Program-made: the position numbers and the translations under genes
Shown: piece by piece, positions 47,884 to 57,678 of the stretch
Layout of the letters: every line of letters begins with the position of its first letter
Position numbering within the stretch: the stretch's first letter is position 1
Notes under the pieces: model-generated
What the model was told of the DNA's origin: nothing
The model's database searches: none
What the model saw: only the letters and a program-made list of their open reading frames with translations
NCBI GenBank assembly: GCA_963678675.1
Contig: OY783200.1
Span: 7,018,501-7,082,500 of the forward strand
Reading direction: 5' to 3'
DNA length: 64,000 nucleotides
From: Xiphydria camelus
Lineage: Eukaryota > Arthropoda > Insecta > Hymenoptera > Xiphydriidae

Positions 47884-49320
47884 ATGTCAGATTCTGAGAC
47901 TAATCCCATAAGACAAACTAGAAGGAAAATCCCAGTAATACAATTACCACAAACTCCTACACGAACTTCCACAGATTTTAGCGACAGTTTTCTAGAAACC
48001 TCCCTAACAACCATAGGTCGCCCAAGTATCGACAATTCAAATAACTCGAATACAACCATGGCAAACAATCAAAAGATTTCTCTGAAAACAGCAATAGAAA
48101 TTGTACCGCGTTTCAATGGCCAAAATATACTTTTAGGCGATTTTCTCGAAGCATGCTAGGAAGCGAAAAATATGCTACCACGCGAATCGGAATCCGACTT
48201 AGTTAAATTAATTCTCACAAAATTAATCGGCGAAGCGAAACGCTGTAGTGTAGGGCAAACATTAACATCAGTAGATCAATTAACAACATTTTTAGAAGAA
48301 ATATACGCCCCTGAAAAAACTATTCATCAATACTACGGAGAATTGAGCGACATTTGCCAGTATCACAACGAAAACGTCATAACATACTTAAATCGAGCTA
48401 GAGAATTAGCCAAAAGAATTACCGACGGTCATAGAATAGAAAATCGTATAACCGACGAAAATTTCGGAGAAGAAGTAAAGAAAGATTTACTAAAATATTT
48501 TATTCGAGGTTTAAATCCAGATATAAGATGCAATATGGGAAAAGTAGATAATCTCAAAAGCGCACGAATTAAAGCAGTAGAACTCGAACGAACGTTAACA
48601 CGCGTGGAACAAATGCGAGGTAGAGGACCACAAAATTCTAACGACCAATTAACTCCTACAACAAACAGCCAAATTATTAAATGTCAAATCTGTAATATAG
48701 AAGGTCACACAGCAAATCAATGCCCGATTAATAATAGAGACAATTTCAGAAAAATAGGAACAATATGTCAAATATGTAATAAAAATAATCACACCGCGGA
48801 CGTTTGTAGATCGCGACCACAGAAAATAAATATCGTTCAAACCGAAATTCCAACTTGTCAAATATGTAAACGAAAAGGTCATACAGCAAACAATTGTCGA
48901 TTACTATCCAAAAACATCAATCCGCAAATGTTTTGTCAAATATGTAAAAGAAATAATCATACGACAGATAACTGTCGTCAACGCTTTAAAAATTTCTCAA
49001 ATGTAGATATATGTCAATTTTGCGGAAAACCAGGCCATAAAGCAACCGTTTGCAGGAATATAATAAATAACAAAAATTCAAATCGAAATTTTAATAACGG
49101 GAATAGACCTCAAATAAAATGTGATTATTGCGGAAAATTTAATCACACGACAGAAAAATGCTTTCAAAAACAAAGAAATAATATGCAACAATTTCAAACG
49201 GGAAACTCCTACAGTTCCCCATCACAGGGCGCTGCATGGGGAACGAACTCAAATACTCAAACGCGTCCCATACACACAATCCAACAAAATCAAAGCCAAA
49301 TATCCGATCATCAACAGTAA
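47884..49320 (+). pseudogene. gag: gag with six zinc knuckles, one nonsense codon
   Basis: ATG at 47884 opens a frame that meets TAG at 48157-48159 and continues without frame change to TAA at 49318-49320. The stop falls in a conserved-looking capsid segment (GDFLEAC, then EAKNMLPRESES), so it is a nonsense mutation rather than a gene end. The capsid-like region is followed by six C-x2-C-x4-H-x4-C knuckles between 48682 and 49161 (for example CQICNIEGHTANQC and CDYCGKFNHTTEKC); most gypsy Gags have one or two. Gag would form the particle and bind RNA in the cytoplasm. The 3' end overlaps pol and carries the frameshift signal. Confidence 0.88.
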
Positions 49321-52043
49321 ATCTAAGTCAAGAAAGTAGAGTTCCAACAGTTCGCGTGGCCCCTGCTAATCTATGTATCCCGGTAACCCTAATGCTTGAC
49401 ACAGGAGCCGGTCCAAATCTTTTAAAGAAAAGAGTTAATAGTGCCTCAAATTTAGTAGATCATAGTGAGATCGTCCAGTTAAGCGGGATTACGGCCCATA
49501 AGGTGACGACCTTAGGCCGAATTTCGATAAATGTTTTAGGTTGCAATACCTTCTTCCACTTAGTACCGGATGATTTCCCGATCGAACAAGACGGTATACT
49601 AGGCTCAGATTTCTTTATAGATAACGATGCTAAGATTAACTACGCAGGGAATTGTTTGGAAATCAAAGGACACAATGTCCCTTTCGAGACTGGAGAAACT
49701 ATTGTTGTACCGGCAAGGGCAATCTCAACAATTTACATTCGATTAAAACCAACGAACTTAAAAGAAGGATACATACCGCGATTAAAAATAATCGACGGAA
49801 TATACCTCGGAGAAACACTAGTATCAAATAATAACGGCAAAGCATATTTAAAAATATTCAATACTACTGAAGAAGAAATTGAAGTACTAATCCCAACGTT
49901 AGAACTACACGCGTACGAGGAAAAATTAAATAATAAAGTCAAAGACATTAAATCAAATGAATTAGATTATAATGAAATAAAAACCTATTCTAGGGCAAAT
50001 AAACGGACAGATCACAGTATCGCGTTAGAAGACCTTAATAGAATAGAAGAAATAAATAACGAAATAAAAACCTATTCTAGGGTAAATAAACGGACAGATC
50101 ACAGTATCGCGTTAGAAGACCTTAATAGAATAGAAGAAATAAATAACGAAATAAAAACCTATTCTAGGGCAAATAAACGGACAGATCATAGTATCGCGTT
50201 AAAAGACCTTAATAGAATAGAAGAAGTAAATAAAATAACAGAAAATGTTATTAATAATTCAAACCGTAACAAAAACACAGAAAGAATAAAACAAATAAAA
50301 GAATTACTACGTCTAAATCATTTAAATGAAGAAGAAAGAAAAGAAGTCGAATATTTGATCAAATTAAGTGAGGATAGATTTCATGTACAAGACGATTATT
50401 TAGAAGCAACAAACGTATTAGAACATGAAATTCCAACATTAGATGAGTTACCAATTAATAAACGTCAATATAGATTTCCTCCAATTCACAAACAGGAAAT
50501 CAATAAACAAGTTAAAGAACTATTAGAAGCAGGAATAGTTAGACCTTCTCAATCACCTTATAATACACCACTTTGGATAGTCCCTAAAAAGAAAAAAGCT
50601 GAGTCAGATGAACCACGTTACCGACTGGTATTAGATTTCAGATCGTTAAATGAAAAAACAATAGGAGACTCTTATCCACTGCCTAATATAGTAGATATAT
50701 TAGATCAGTTAGGTAGAGCGAAATATTTCTCAGTATTTGACTTAGCCTCAGGCTTTCATCAAATAAAAATGAGCGACAAAGATCGTCATAAAACCGCATT
50801 TTCCACACCATACGGTCATTACGAATTTAATCGCATGCCCTTCGGATTACAAAATGCACCAGCAACATTTCAAAGATTAATGGATCGCGTACTAACAGGT
50901 TTACAGGGAATTGAATTATTCGTATACCTTGACGACATTGTAATTTATGCAAATTCCTTAGAAGAACATCGGGAAAAATTTATTAAACTCATAGAACGAC
51001 TGCGAACAGCAAAATTAAGTTTACAACCGGATAAATGTGAATTTCTACGAAAAGAAGTTGCATATCTTGGCCACATAATAAGTGAAAACGGAGTAAAGCC
51101 AGACCCAAAGAAAATAGAAGCAGTTGAAAAATTTCCGATTCCTAAAAACCAGAAAAACGTTAGACAATTCTTAGGATTAGCCGGTTATTACAGAAGATTT
51201 ATTGAAAACTTTTCTAAAATTGCCAAACCTTTATCTAATCTCTTAAAGAAAGAAGGAAATTTTGAATGGACAAACGAACAACAAATAGCATTTGATATTT
51301 TAAAAAATAAATTATGTGAAGCACCGGTATTACAATATCCTGACTTTACGAAACCATTTATAGTTACAACGGACGCTTCAGGGTATGCAATAGGCGGAAT
51401 TTTATCGCAAGGACCGATAGGAAAAGATCGACCCATCGCGTACACCTCTAGAGTATTAACAGATTGTGAAAAAAGATACGATACTTACGAGAAAGAAGCT
51501 CTTGCAATAATTTATAGCGTCACACATTTTCGACCATACTTATACGGAAGAAAATTTACATTAGTCACAGATCATAAACCATTAGTCTGGTTTCAAAAAT
51601 CCAAAGACCCTTGCTCCCGTGTTTCTAACTGGAGAGTTAAACTTGCTGAATATGAATTTGATGTAGTACATAAAGCAGGAAAAACAAACGTTAACGCAGA
51701 TGCTCTATCCAGAAATCCCATTTTAACTATAAATCGGAAAAATTCAATTAACAAAGAAAATTTAGAAAAAATAAATAGGGATAGTATACCCTTCACAGAA
51801 GAAGAATTATTAGAATCTCCATCGGAAACATTTACAGTAGAAGCTCAAATCCATACCAATCCTATTGAATCCAAACATGTTAATATAATTCAAAAAGATT
51901 CAACCCCTCGAAGAAGCAAAAGAATTCAGAATCAAGTTAGAGCAAAAAAATCATCTAATATACAAACAGATTCCATTACGGTAAAACCCAGAAAGAGTCA
52001 AAGAATAAAAGAAATTATTCCAAAATATGAACCCGACAATATA
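49182..52043 (+). CDS. pol: Gypsy pol, first part: protease, reverse transcriptase, RNase H
   Basis: The frame is open from 49182 and overlaps gag, and is reached by -1 frameshifting; the ATG at 49236 lies in the frameshift stem and is unlikely to be a start. Protease has LDTGAG (about 49398). A threefold 29-residue repeat follows at 49971-50231. RT shows the LDFRSLNEKT region, FDLASGFHQI, NRMPFGLQNAPATFQ and an intact YLDD at 50925-50936. RNase H has TTDASGY, YEKEALAI, TDHKPL and NADALSRNP, all key residues present. A mariner cuts the frame at the TA of 52042-52043; the frame then runs four codons into the mariner to TAA at 52050-52052. Confidence 0.93.
49200..49244 (+). promoter_or_regulatory. 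-1 ribosomal frameshift signal between gag and pol
   Basis: GGGAAAC at 49200-49206 is split in the gag frame as G GGA AAC, the X XXY YYZ pattern. After a 7 nt spacer, GTTCCCCAT (49214-49222) pairs perfectly with ATGGGGAAC (49236-49244) around a 13 nt loop. Slipping by -1 gives exactly the pol frame, which is open from 49182. Loop bases GGG and CGC could pair with GCG and CCC at 49263-49269 to form a pseudoknot; that part is weak. Confidence 0.85.
49971..50231 (+). repeat. Three 87 bp direct repeats in pol (29 residues each)
   Basis: Copies start at 49971, 50058 and 50145 and encode NEIKTYSR(A/V)NKRTDHSIAL… with only a few changes. They lie in the linker between protease and RT and keep the frame. 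The near identity points to recent in-frame amplification. Confidence 0.95.
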
Positions 52044-53342
52044 CGAGGGTAAATCAAATATGAACCGGAATTTTCTGTTTAGCGCGCCATAGACAATGGG
52101 AGTGGCGCGGCGTCTCGATATATATTAGGTAGGGATGCCAAGAGGAGGGGGACAAGTCGGTTTGGCGCGGCAGAATCAATGAACTATTAGTAGCATCATG
52201 TCTGAGCAAGAGGTGCACACGTCTGTTGCGCAACGCGTTATTATCAAATTTTTGACGTGGGAAGGCGTAAAACCTTCTGAAATTTGTCGTCGACTATCTG
52301 CACAGTTCGGCGATGAAACACTTTCAAAGACCCAAGTCTATGACTGGCACAAAAAATTCTCAGATGGCCGAGAGACAGTACAGAACGAGACCCATGCACG
52401 CCGACCAAGGACGAGCATCAATCAGGCGAATATTCGTGCAATTCGTGAGCTGATTACAGGTGACCGCCACCTTACAGTATTGGAAATTGCTACACATGTC
52501 GGAATATCGTACGGGAGTGCTCAATCAATCATTACAGATGATTTGGGTTACCGAAAAGTGTGTGCAAGATGGGTTCCTCGCCTTTTGACGGAAGATCAGA
52601 AAGCAAACCGTTTTGCCGTTTGTGAAAGGCTGTTGGCACGATATCAAGCAGAGGGGAATGATTGGTTGGGACATGTTGTAACCTGCGATGAGACATGGGT
52701 GCACCATTACACCCCGGAGTCAAAGCGAGCAAGCATGGAGTGGCGAAAACCTGGAGAGGCAGCACCGCGGAAAGCCAAGACCCGTCTTTCTGCAGGGAAA
52801 GTTCTTGCAACAGTTTTCTGGGATTCCAGAGGCGTACTGCTGATTGATTTTCTTCATGAACGCCGTACAATTAATGCTCAATACTACTGCCAACTGCTTG
52901 ATGCAGTGAAACTTGCCTATCGACAAAAAAGGCGAGGCATTCCTATCCGAAGTGCGATTTCGCTTCATGACAACGCTCGACCACACACAGCTGCATTGAC
53001 TCAAGAAAAATTGCACGTAATGCACTGGGAAACACTTGAACACCCCCCTTACAGTCCCGATTTGTCGCCATGTGACTACCACATGTTTGGGCCACTTAAA
53101 GAAGCATTGGGAGGTTACCACTTTGAGAACGACGAAGGTGTAGAAACGTTTGTGCGCAATTGGTTACTGACACGACCTGTTTCATTTTTTGATGAAGGAA
53201 TTAAAAAAGTTCCGATCCGGTGGGAAAAGTGTGTAAATAAGAGAGGAGATTATGTAGAAAAATAAGATGTATTCAAATTTGTATTTCATGTACCATTAAA
53301 ATGTTTGAAACAAAATTCCGGTTAATATTTGATTCACCCTCG
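52044..53342 (+). mobile_element. Intact mariner transposon, 1299 bp
   Basis: Inverted ends CGAGGGT(A/G)AATCAAATAT and on through AACCGGAATTTT, about 30 bp with two mismatches, flank one transposase gene. The TA target is duplicated at 52042-52043 and 53343-53344. Insertion plus duplication is 1301 bp; removing it restores a continuous pol frame. Both ends and the gene look undamaged, so it may be capable of transposition. Confidence 0.95.
52198..53265 (+). CDS. Mariner transposase, DD34D
   Basis: 355 residues from ATG, full length for a mariner. The N-terminal part (about residues 10-120) has the expected paired helix-turn-helix DNA-binding regions (SEICRRLSAQFG, SKTQVYDWHKKF, GISYGSAQSII). 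WVPRLLTEDQK at 125-135 corresponds to the mariner WVPHEL-type linker. Catalytic aspartates are D164 (TCDETW), D258 (LHDNARPH) and D293 (YSPDLSPCDY); 34 residues separate the last two, the mariner signature. It would cut and rejoin the element ends in the nucleus. No stop or frameshift is seen. Confidence 0.96.
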   Translation: MSEQEVHTSVAQRVIIKFLTWEGVKPSEICRRLSAQFGDETLSKTQVYDWHKKFSDGRETVQNETHARRPRTSINQANIRAIRELITGDRHLTVLEIATHVGISYGSAQSIITDDLGYRKVCARWVPRLLTEDQKANRFAVCERLLARYQAEGNDWLGHVVTCDETWVHHYTPESKRASMEWRKPGEAAPRKAKTRLSAGKVLATVFWDSRGVLLIDFLHERRTINAQYYCQLLDAVKLAYRQKRRGIPIRSAISLHDNARPHTAALTQEKLHVMHWETLEHPPYSPDLSPCDYHMFGPLKEALGGYHFENDEGVETFVRNWLLTRPVSFFDEGIKKVPIRWEKCVNKRGDYVEK

Positions 53343-53344
53343 TA

Positions 53345-55003
53345 CAAAAAACCTTAGACGAGGACGGTAATATAATTTCTGATAACGAATCAATCACATC
53401 GGGAGATAGCTTAGACTCATTGATTTCAAATGACGAAGATACAACTGAAAATAAAAATGACGATACAAAAGAATTACACCAAGTTGAAAAAGAAAATGAA
53501 TTAAACTCAAATCTTGCAGAAAATAAAGATCAAATTTGGATGAGAAAAGATAATTATGCATACTTTACAACAAGCAACGGTGATCCACGAGACGAAGGCT
53601 CGAGATCATTCGCAGAAAAGAATCAGTTACCTAAATTTAAAAATCTTCAAGTCGGATCTGCTAATTCAATACAAAAAGGACATTGTTTTCACATTGCTTT
53701 ACCAATAGAAGGAACCGAAAAGCAATCATTAACAACCACTTTTAATAATATTACCAATGTAATTCAAAGTTTACGTGAAAAAGCCGATCAATTAAAATTA
53801 CGACCAATAAGCATTGCAAAGACAAAAGAAATCCTTAAAATTCCATGGGTAGATATTAAAACACAATTCAAAATTGCTTTTCAAGGATCACAAACAAAGA
53901 TAATAATTTGTCACGGAATAATTAAAAATCCACCATTTAAAGACAGGAAAAATATTATAGAAGAAGGCCACGCCTCAGCAATAGGAGGTCATAAAGGTGT
54001 TACGAAAACGTACAAAAGAATTAGACAAAGGTACTATTGGGAAAACCTTAAAGTAGATATTCAAAAATTCATTCAACAATGTTTAAGTTGCCAATTAAAA
54101 AAGTTAAGAAGAGTCAAAACAAAAAATCCCATGATTATTACGGATACACCAGGTCGAGCTTTTGACAAAATTTCTATGGACATCGTTGGCCCTATGCCAA
54201 AATCAAAAAATTATAATGAATACATTCTAACAATTCAAGATAATTTAACAAAATATTGTATTGCCATACCATTACCAAACGCAACAGCGCCTATAATAGC
54301 AGATGCCTTTGTAAAACGATTTATATGTACATTTGGTGCTCCAAAAGCAGTTCTAACAGATCAAGGTACAAATTTCTTGAGTGGAATGTTAAAAAGATTA
54401 GCGAAGCGATTTCGAATTAAACAATTTAAAACCACCGCATTCCATCCTCAATCAAACGGATCACTCGAAAGATCACACCACGTTTTAGTAGAATATCTTA
54501 AACACTTCGTTTATAAAGACGCAGAATGGGATGATTGGCTGGAACTCGCGACTTTTGCCTACAACACAAGCATACATGAAGGGACCGATCATACACCGTT
54601 TGAACTAGTTTTTGGACAGTTAGCAAGATTGCTATCTAATGATCCTATTTGCGACAATGAACAAGTAGAAACATATGACGGATATCTAATTGATTTAGTA
54701 ACAAGACTACACGAAATTCAAGAGGTAGCTAAAGAAAAACTCATAAGTTCAAAATTCAAATCAAAGAAATATTACGATAAGAAAATCATTCCTCAAACAT
54801 TCAGAGTAGGCGATTATGTATTCTTATTAAAAGGAATTAAATCAGGAAAATTTGGTGATCAATATACAGGACCACATGAAGTCTTGGAAATTATAAATAA
54901 AACAAATGTAAAAATTAGAATTAAGAAAAATACAAAAATAGTCCATGTCAATAGATTAAGAATATCGCACATAACCCCAGAAAACAATTACAACATTTCA
55001 TAA
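53345..55003 (+). CDS. pol: Gypsy pol, second part: integrase
   Basis: This is the continuation of pol after the mariner: the frame is open from 53345 with no start codon and is in register once the 1301 bp insertion is discounted. After a hydrophilic linker, the zinc-binding HHCC region runs from about 53970 (GHASAIGGHKGV) to CLSCQ near 54095. The catalytic triad is D at 54179 (SMDIVGP), D at 54359 (TDQGTNF) and E at 54467 (GSLERSH), with 35 residues between the last two, the DD35E spacing. The C-terminus has the usual DYVFLLKG and TGPHEVLEI module. It would integrate retrotransposon DNA. Intact in itself but cut off from its translation start. Confidence 0.93.
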   Translation, partial: QKTLDEDGNIISDNESITSGDSLDSLISNDEDTTENKNDDTKELHQVEKENELNSNLAENKDQIWMRKDNYAYFTTSNGDPRDEGSRSFAEKNQLPKFKNLQVGSANSIQKGHCFHIALPIEGTEKQSLTTTFNNITNVIQSLREKADQLKLRPISIAKTKEILKIPWVDIKTQFKIAFQGSQTKIIICHGIIKNPPFKDRKNIIEEGHASAIGGHKGVTKTYKRIRQRYYWENLKVDIQKFIQQCLSCQLKKLRRVKTKNPMIITDTPGRAFDKISMDIVGPMPKSKNYNEYILTIQDNLTKYCIAIPLPNATAPIIADAFVKRFICTFGAPKAVLTDQGTNFLSGMLKRLAKRFRIKQFKTTAFHPQSNGSLERSHHVLVEYLKHFVYKDAEWDDWLELATFAYNTSIHEGTDHTPFELVFGQLARLLSNDPICDNEQVETYDGYLIDLVTRLHEIQEVAKEKLISSKFKSKKYYDKKIIPQTFRVGDYVFLLKGIKSGKFGDQYTGPHEVLEIINKTNVKIRIKKNTKIVHVNRLRISHITPENNYNIS

Positions 55004-55578
55004 GAAATTAGAAATCAGAATAAAGATAGATTACAAAACCTAAGAGATCACATTATGTTCCCCGCAGACAAACCAACAATTATTAATAACATTGCAAGAA
55101 GCATGACCGGTAGAGACATTACAGACAAAAAAAAAGATGTATCAAAACATAGATTTATTAGACGAAAATACAATTCATAAAATAGCTGAAAATACGTGGA
55201 ATAAAATGTGGTCTAATTTCTTAACATTCGATACAGCCAGTGCAGGATTCTAACGAATTATATTTATACTTAGAATAATAAAATTAGTAACGGATAATAT
55301 CGTACACGGATATGCGTTACGCACGATATCACATTATACTTCAAATAGAAAGTAATATGTACGCTATACAATAAGTACTAACAAGCATCAACGAACCGAT
55401 CCTAAATAAATCCTTCCAAAGTCAGAATCCAAATTCCAAATCAAAAGCAGCAGACTTCCAAAATCCGAATTCAAATTCCAAATCCCGTCCAGGTATACAA
55501 CCTCACGAAGTGCGCAAGAAAGCCAGTCACAAAACCGAAACGCTTCTGAAGAGATCAATCAGACAGCAAGGAACCGAA
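55004..55578 (+). other. AT-rich spacer between pol and ORF3
   Basis: No gene is seen in the first ~370 bp. From about 55373 the ORF3 frame is open without ATG and contains Asn-Ser-Lys-rich direct repeats (CAAATTCCAAATC twice). TACTAAC at 55376-55382 followed by AG dinucleotides could serve as branch point and acceptor for a spliced subgenomic RNA, a tentative reading. Confidence 0.4.
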
Positions 55579-56055
55579 ATGGAATTACCATACGAACCAA
55601 CGTCCAGACAAGTACACCAGCACATCATACAACAATATCTGGAATGGACATGGAACTTCGAAGAGAACGTCTTCCATCTCCAAAAACTATTCACCCAGGA
55701 ATACCCGGATGACGAAGCTTGGGACGAACCTGAGTTCGTCATGGAGGGATTCCAGGAGGTAATATGGGGTGAATACAATGAAGCCCTCGAAGAATACGAG
55801 TACCAGCAAGCCCAGAGAGAAGAGGAACATGAATGGAGGAACCGCATCGAGCCACCTCCACCAGATCGCTCCTACCTCGAGCGTCTGGACGTAGCCACCT
55901 ACACCCCAGAGGAATGGCAGCACTTAAATTGGCCTCAGGAGCTGGCGGATCTTAGGACGTACGAGGATCGAGTACAGAAGCCCATCTACTGGCAGCGCTT
56001 CCCAGAAGACTGGGACAGCGCGAATGAAGAGGAAGATTGGGAGTTCCCAGAGTGA
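55579..56055 (+). CDS. ORF3 in the env position, 158 residues, unrecognised
   Basis: ATG at 55579; the frame is open upstream as well. The protein is acidic and rich in Trp, Tyr and Glu (EYEYQQAQREEEHEWRN, EEWQHLNWPQEL, ending EEEDWEFPE). It has no signal peptide, transmembrane helix or glycoprotein-like pattern, so it is not an evident envelope gene. It is noticeably richer in G+C than the AT-rich pol, suggesting separate acquisition or different constraint. The position between integrase and polypurine tract suggests expression from a subgenomic RNA. Function unknown. Confidence 0.6.
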   Translation: MELPYEPTSRQVHQHIIQQYLEWTWNFEENVFHLQKLFTQEYPDDEAWDEPEFVMEGFQEVIWGEYNEALEEYEYQQAQREEEHEWRNRIEPPPPDRSYLERLDVATYTPEEWQHLNWPQELADLRTYEDRVQKPIYWQRFPEDWDSANEEEDWEFPE

Positions 56056-56497
56056 GACGAATTGGCCTGGGACTGAACGAATGAAGAGGAAGATCTGTAA
56101 TCCTATTTATCTGATCTACAATATTTATTTCCTATTCTCTCCTTTCTACAAGTAAATTCCTTCCACAAATTACTTCCCTTAATAACTCGTTTTGCACACT
56201 TTTCTTCGTTAATTACGCTAATCCGTTATATATTTAATAACTGATTTAATACACTTAATTTCATTTTTAATACAATCATTTACTTTTGTAAAATCACCTA
56301 TAATTTAGTAATCCGATTTAAAACTCACAAATAGATATATGCAATTTTTGTCAACTTCTTCAAATACTCAAGATATCATTTTAAGGAAATAATCTACGAA
56401 CACGGCTACAATAATAATATGCGCTCTAACTAAATTTTTTCCGAAAGAGGGATATGAACCCCAACCTTCACGTTAGGCTCACCTAACGTTCAGACTT
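56056..56497 (+). other. AT-rich 3' internal region of the gypsy element
   Basis: About 440 bp, mostly A and T, no credible gene. Near the end ACGTTAGGCTCACCTAACGT forms a small hairpin just before the polypurine tract. Confidence 0.6.
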
Positions 56498-56508
56498 AAG
56501 GGGGGAGG
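56498..56508 (+). other. Polypurine tract
   Basis: AAGGGGGGAGG immediately precedes the TG of the 3' LTR, where plus-strand DNA synthesis of LTR elements is primed. Confidence 0.9.
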
Positions 56509-57218
56509 TGTAACGTCCTAACGTAGCCGTTTTCATGGAATAAAACGCAGCGGCGAATAAAGCGATAGAATAAGAGGAATCAAATAGCGACGAGCAAGGC
56601 CGCTGCGAAGGCCGGAATGCCGACTCCGCATCGAGCCAAAACTGCACCGCGAGTAACACGAACCCTCGCGCAAGGTGAAGGCGCGAAAACCTCCACGTGC
56701 CACCCGCGTAGCATTTAAGGAAATGCACCAGCGAAAAACAAGACGCCAAGTGGCCACCAAGCAGCCGCTGACAGGAAGAAGCTCCATGATTCAACGCATT
56801 CCTTCTCCTTCCCCTTTTCAACATCAGGAAGGATCCCCACCCGGGACGAAGTCTAACGGCATATATAAGGAGAATCCTGGACACCGGGGGAGCTTTTGGT
56901 CTTTTGTCTTTTTCCTCGAGTAACGCGTGTTCCGTTCTAAATAAAGAAGTTCCGAGACTGTGATTTGTGGAAACCTCCATTTCTATCCCTGTCGTGCTAC
57001 CTACCAAGGAGAAAGCGCACCCCTTTTGATCCACCCCTCGGAGCAAGGATCCCACGGCCGACAGGAGGAGCCAGAGAGAGAGAGATCGAAGGACAAAGAA
57101 AGGTTAGTAGGAACAGAATATTCTTTTGCGATATAAAATGTCCTGAGTGTATCGATGATCCCTATTGTTTTCCCCGAATTGATAGTTAGTAGTAAATCTA
57201 GTTGTCCATGACGTGACA
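56509..57218 (+). repeat. 3' LTR of the gypsy element, 710 bp
   Basis: Same length as the 5' LTR, with three substitutions noticed; one of them changes the second TATA box. It is followed by the GTAT duplication and the rest of monomer Y. Confidence 0.95.
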
Positions 57219-57678
57219 GTATCTTGAAACGTGAAGATTCGATGAAATCTTGATCTTTTATTTTGTGGGCAAATACATTAACTTACCCGATATATATTGG
57301 GAAGTTAAAAATAAGAAAGATATATGAGCCGTTGAAAACCAGAATGGTCTCAGACATATTTCATGTAAGCTGAGATTATTTGATTGCAAAGTTAAGTACA
57401 ATCTGAATAATCTGTCTAGATGATACAAACAGATATTTTTAATCGTAAATAACTGTTTTGTTTCATCTAGACAGATTTTTCAAATTGTACTTTGCGGTCA
57501 AATAATCTCAGCTTACATGGAACGTGTGACTTAGACTATTCTGGTTTTCAACGGCTTATATAAAGTGCATGTAAAAGATTTTGGAGCCTTCATTTTATCA
57601 AGTAATTCCACCTTCATTCTTTTGAAATGAGTATAATGTCTGTAACGAATTAATTATATTTTTGCTCATGTGTTGCAG

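Larger units (their letters stand above)
46887..57218 (+). mobile_element. Near-complete Ty3/gypsy LTR retrotransposon
   Basis: Two 710 bp LTRs (46887-47596 and 56509-57218), starting TGTAACGTCC and ending CGTGACA, flank a primer binding site, gag, pol, an extra ORF and a polypurine tract. The satellite target GTAT is duplicated at 46883-46886 and 57219-57222. Without the mariner it is about 9.0 kb. Three LTR differences were seen by eye (47295/56917, 47318/56940, 47564/57186), so the insertion is young. A TAG in gag and the mariner in pol should block autonomous activity of this copy. Confidence 0.95.
42486..57678 (+). repeat. Monomer Y, split by three mobile elements
   Basis: Satellite pieces at 42486-42718, 44040-44303, 46282-46886 and 57223-57678 join to 1558 bp once the three insertions and one copy of each target duplication are removed. 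Order along the monomer: solo LTR in the GC block, Harbinger-like element ~265 bp further on, gypsy element in the intron just before the foldback region. Confidence 0.93.

Noticed and set aside
49236..49238. ATG as the start of pol
   Set aside because: It is inside the frameshift stem; the pol frame is open well upstream and the slippery site explains entry without an ATG.
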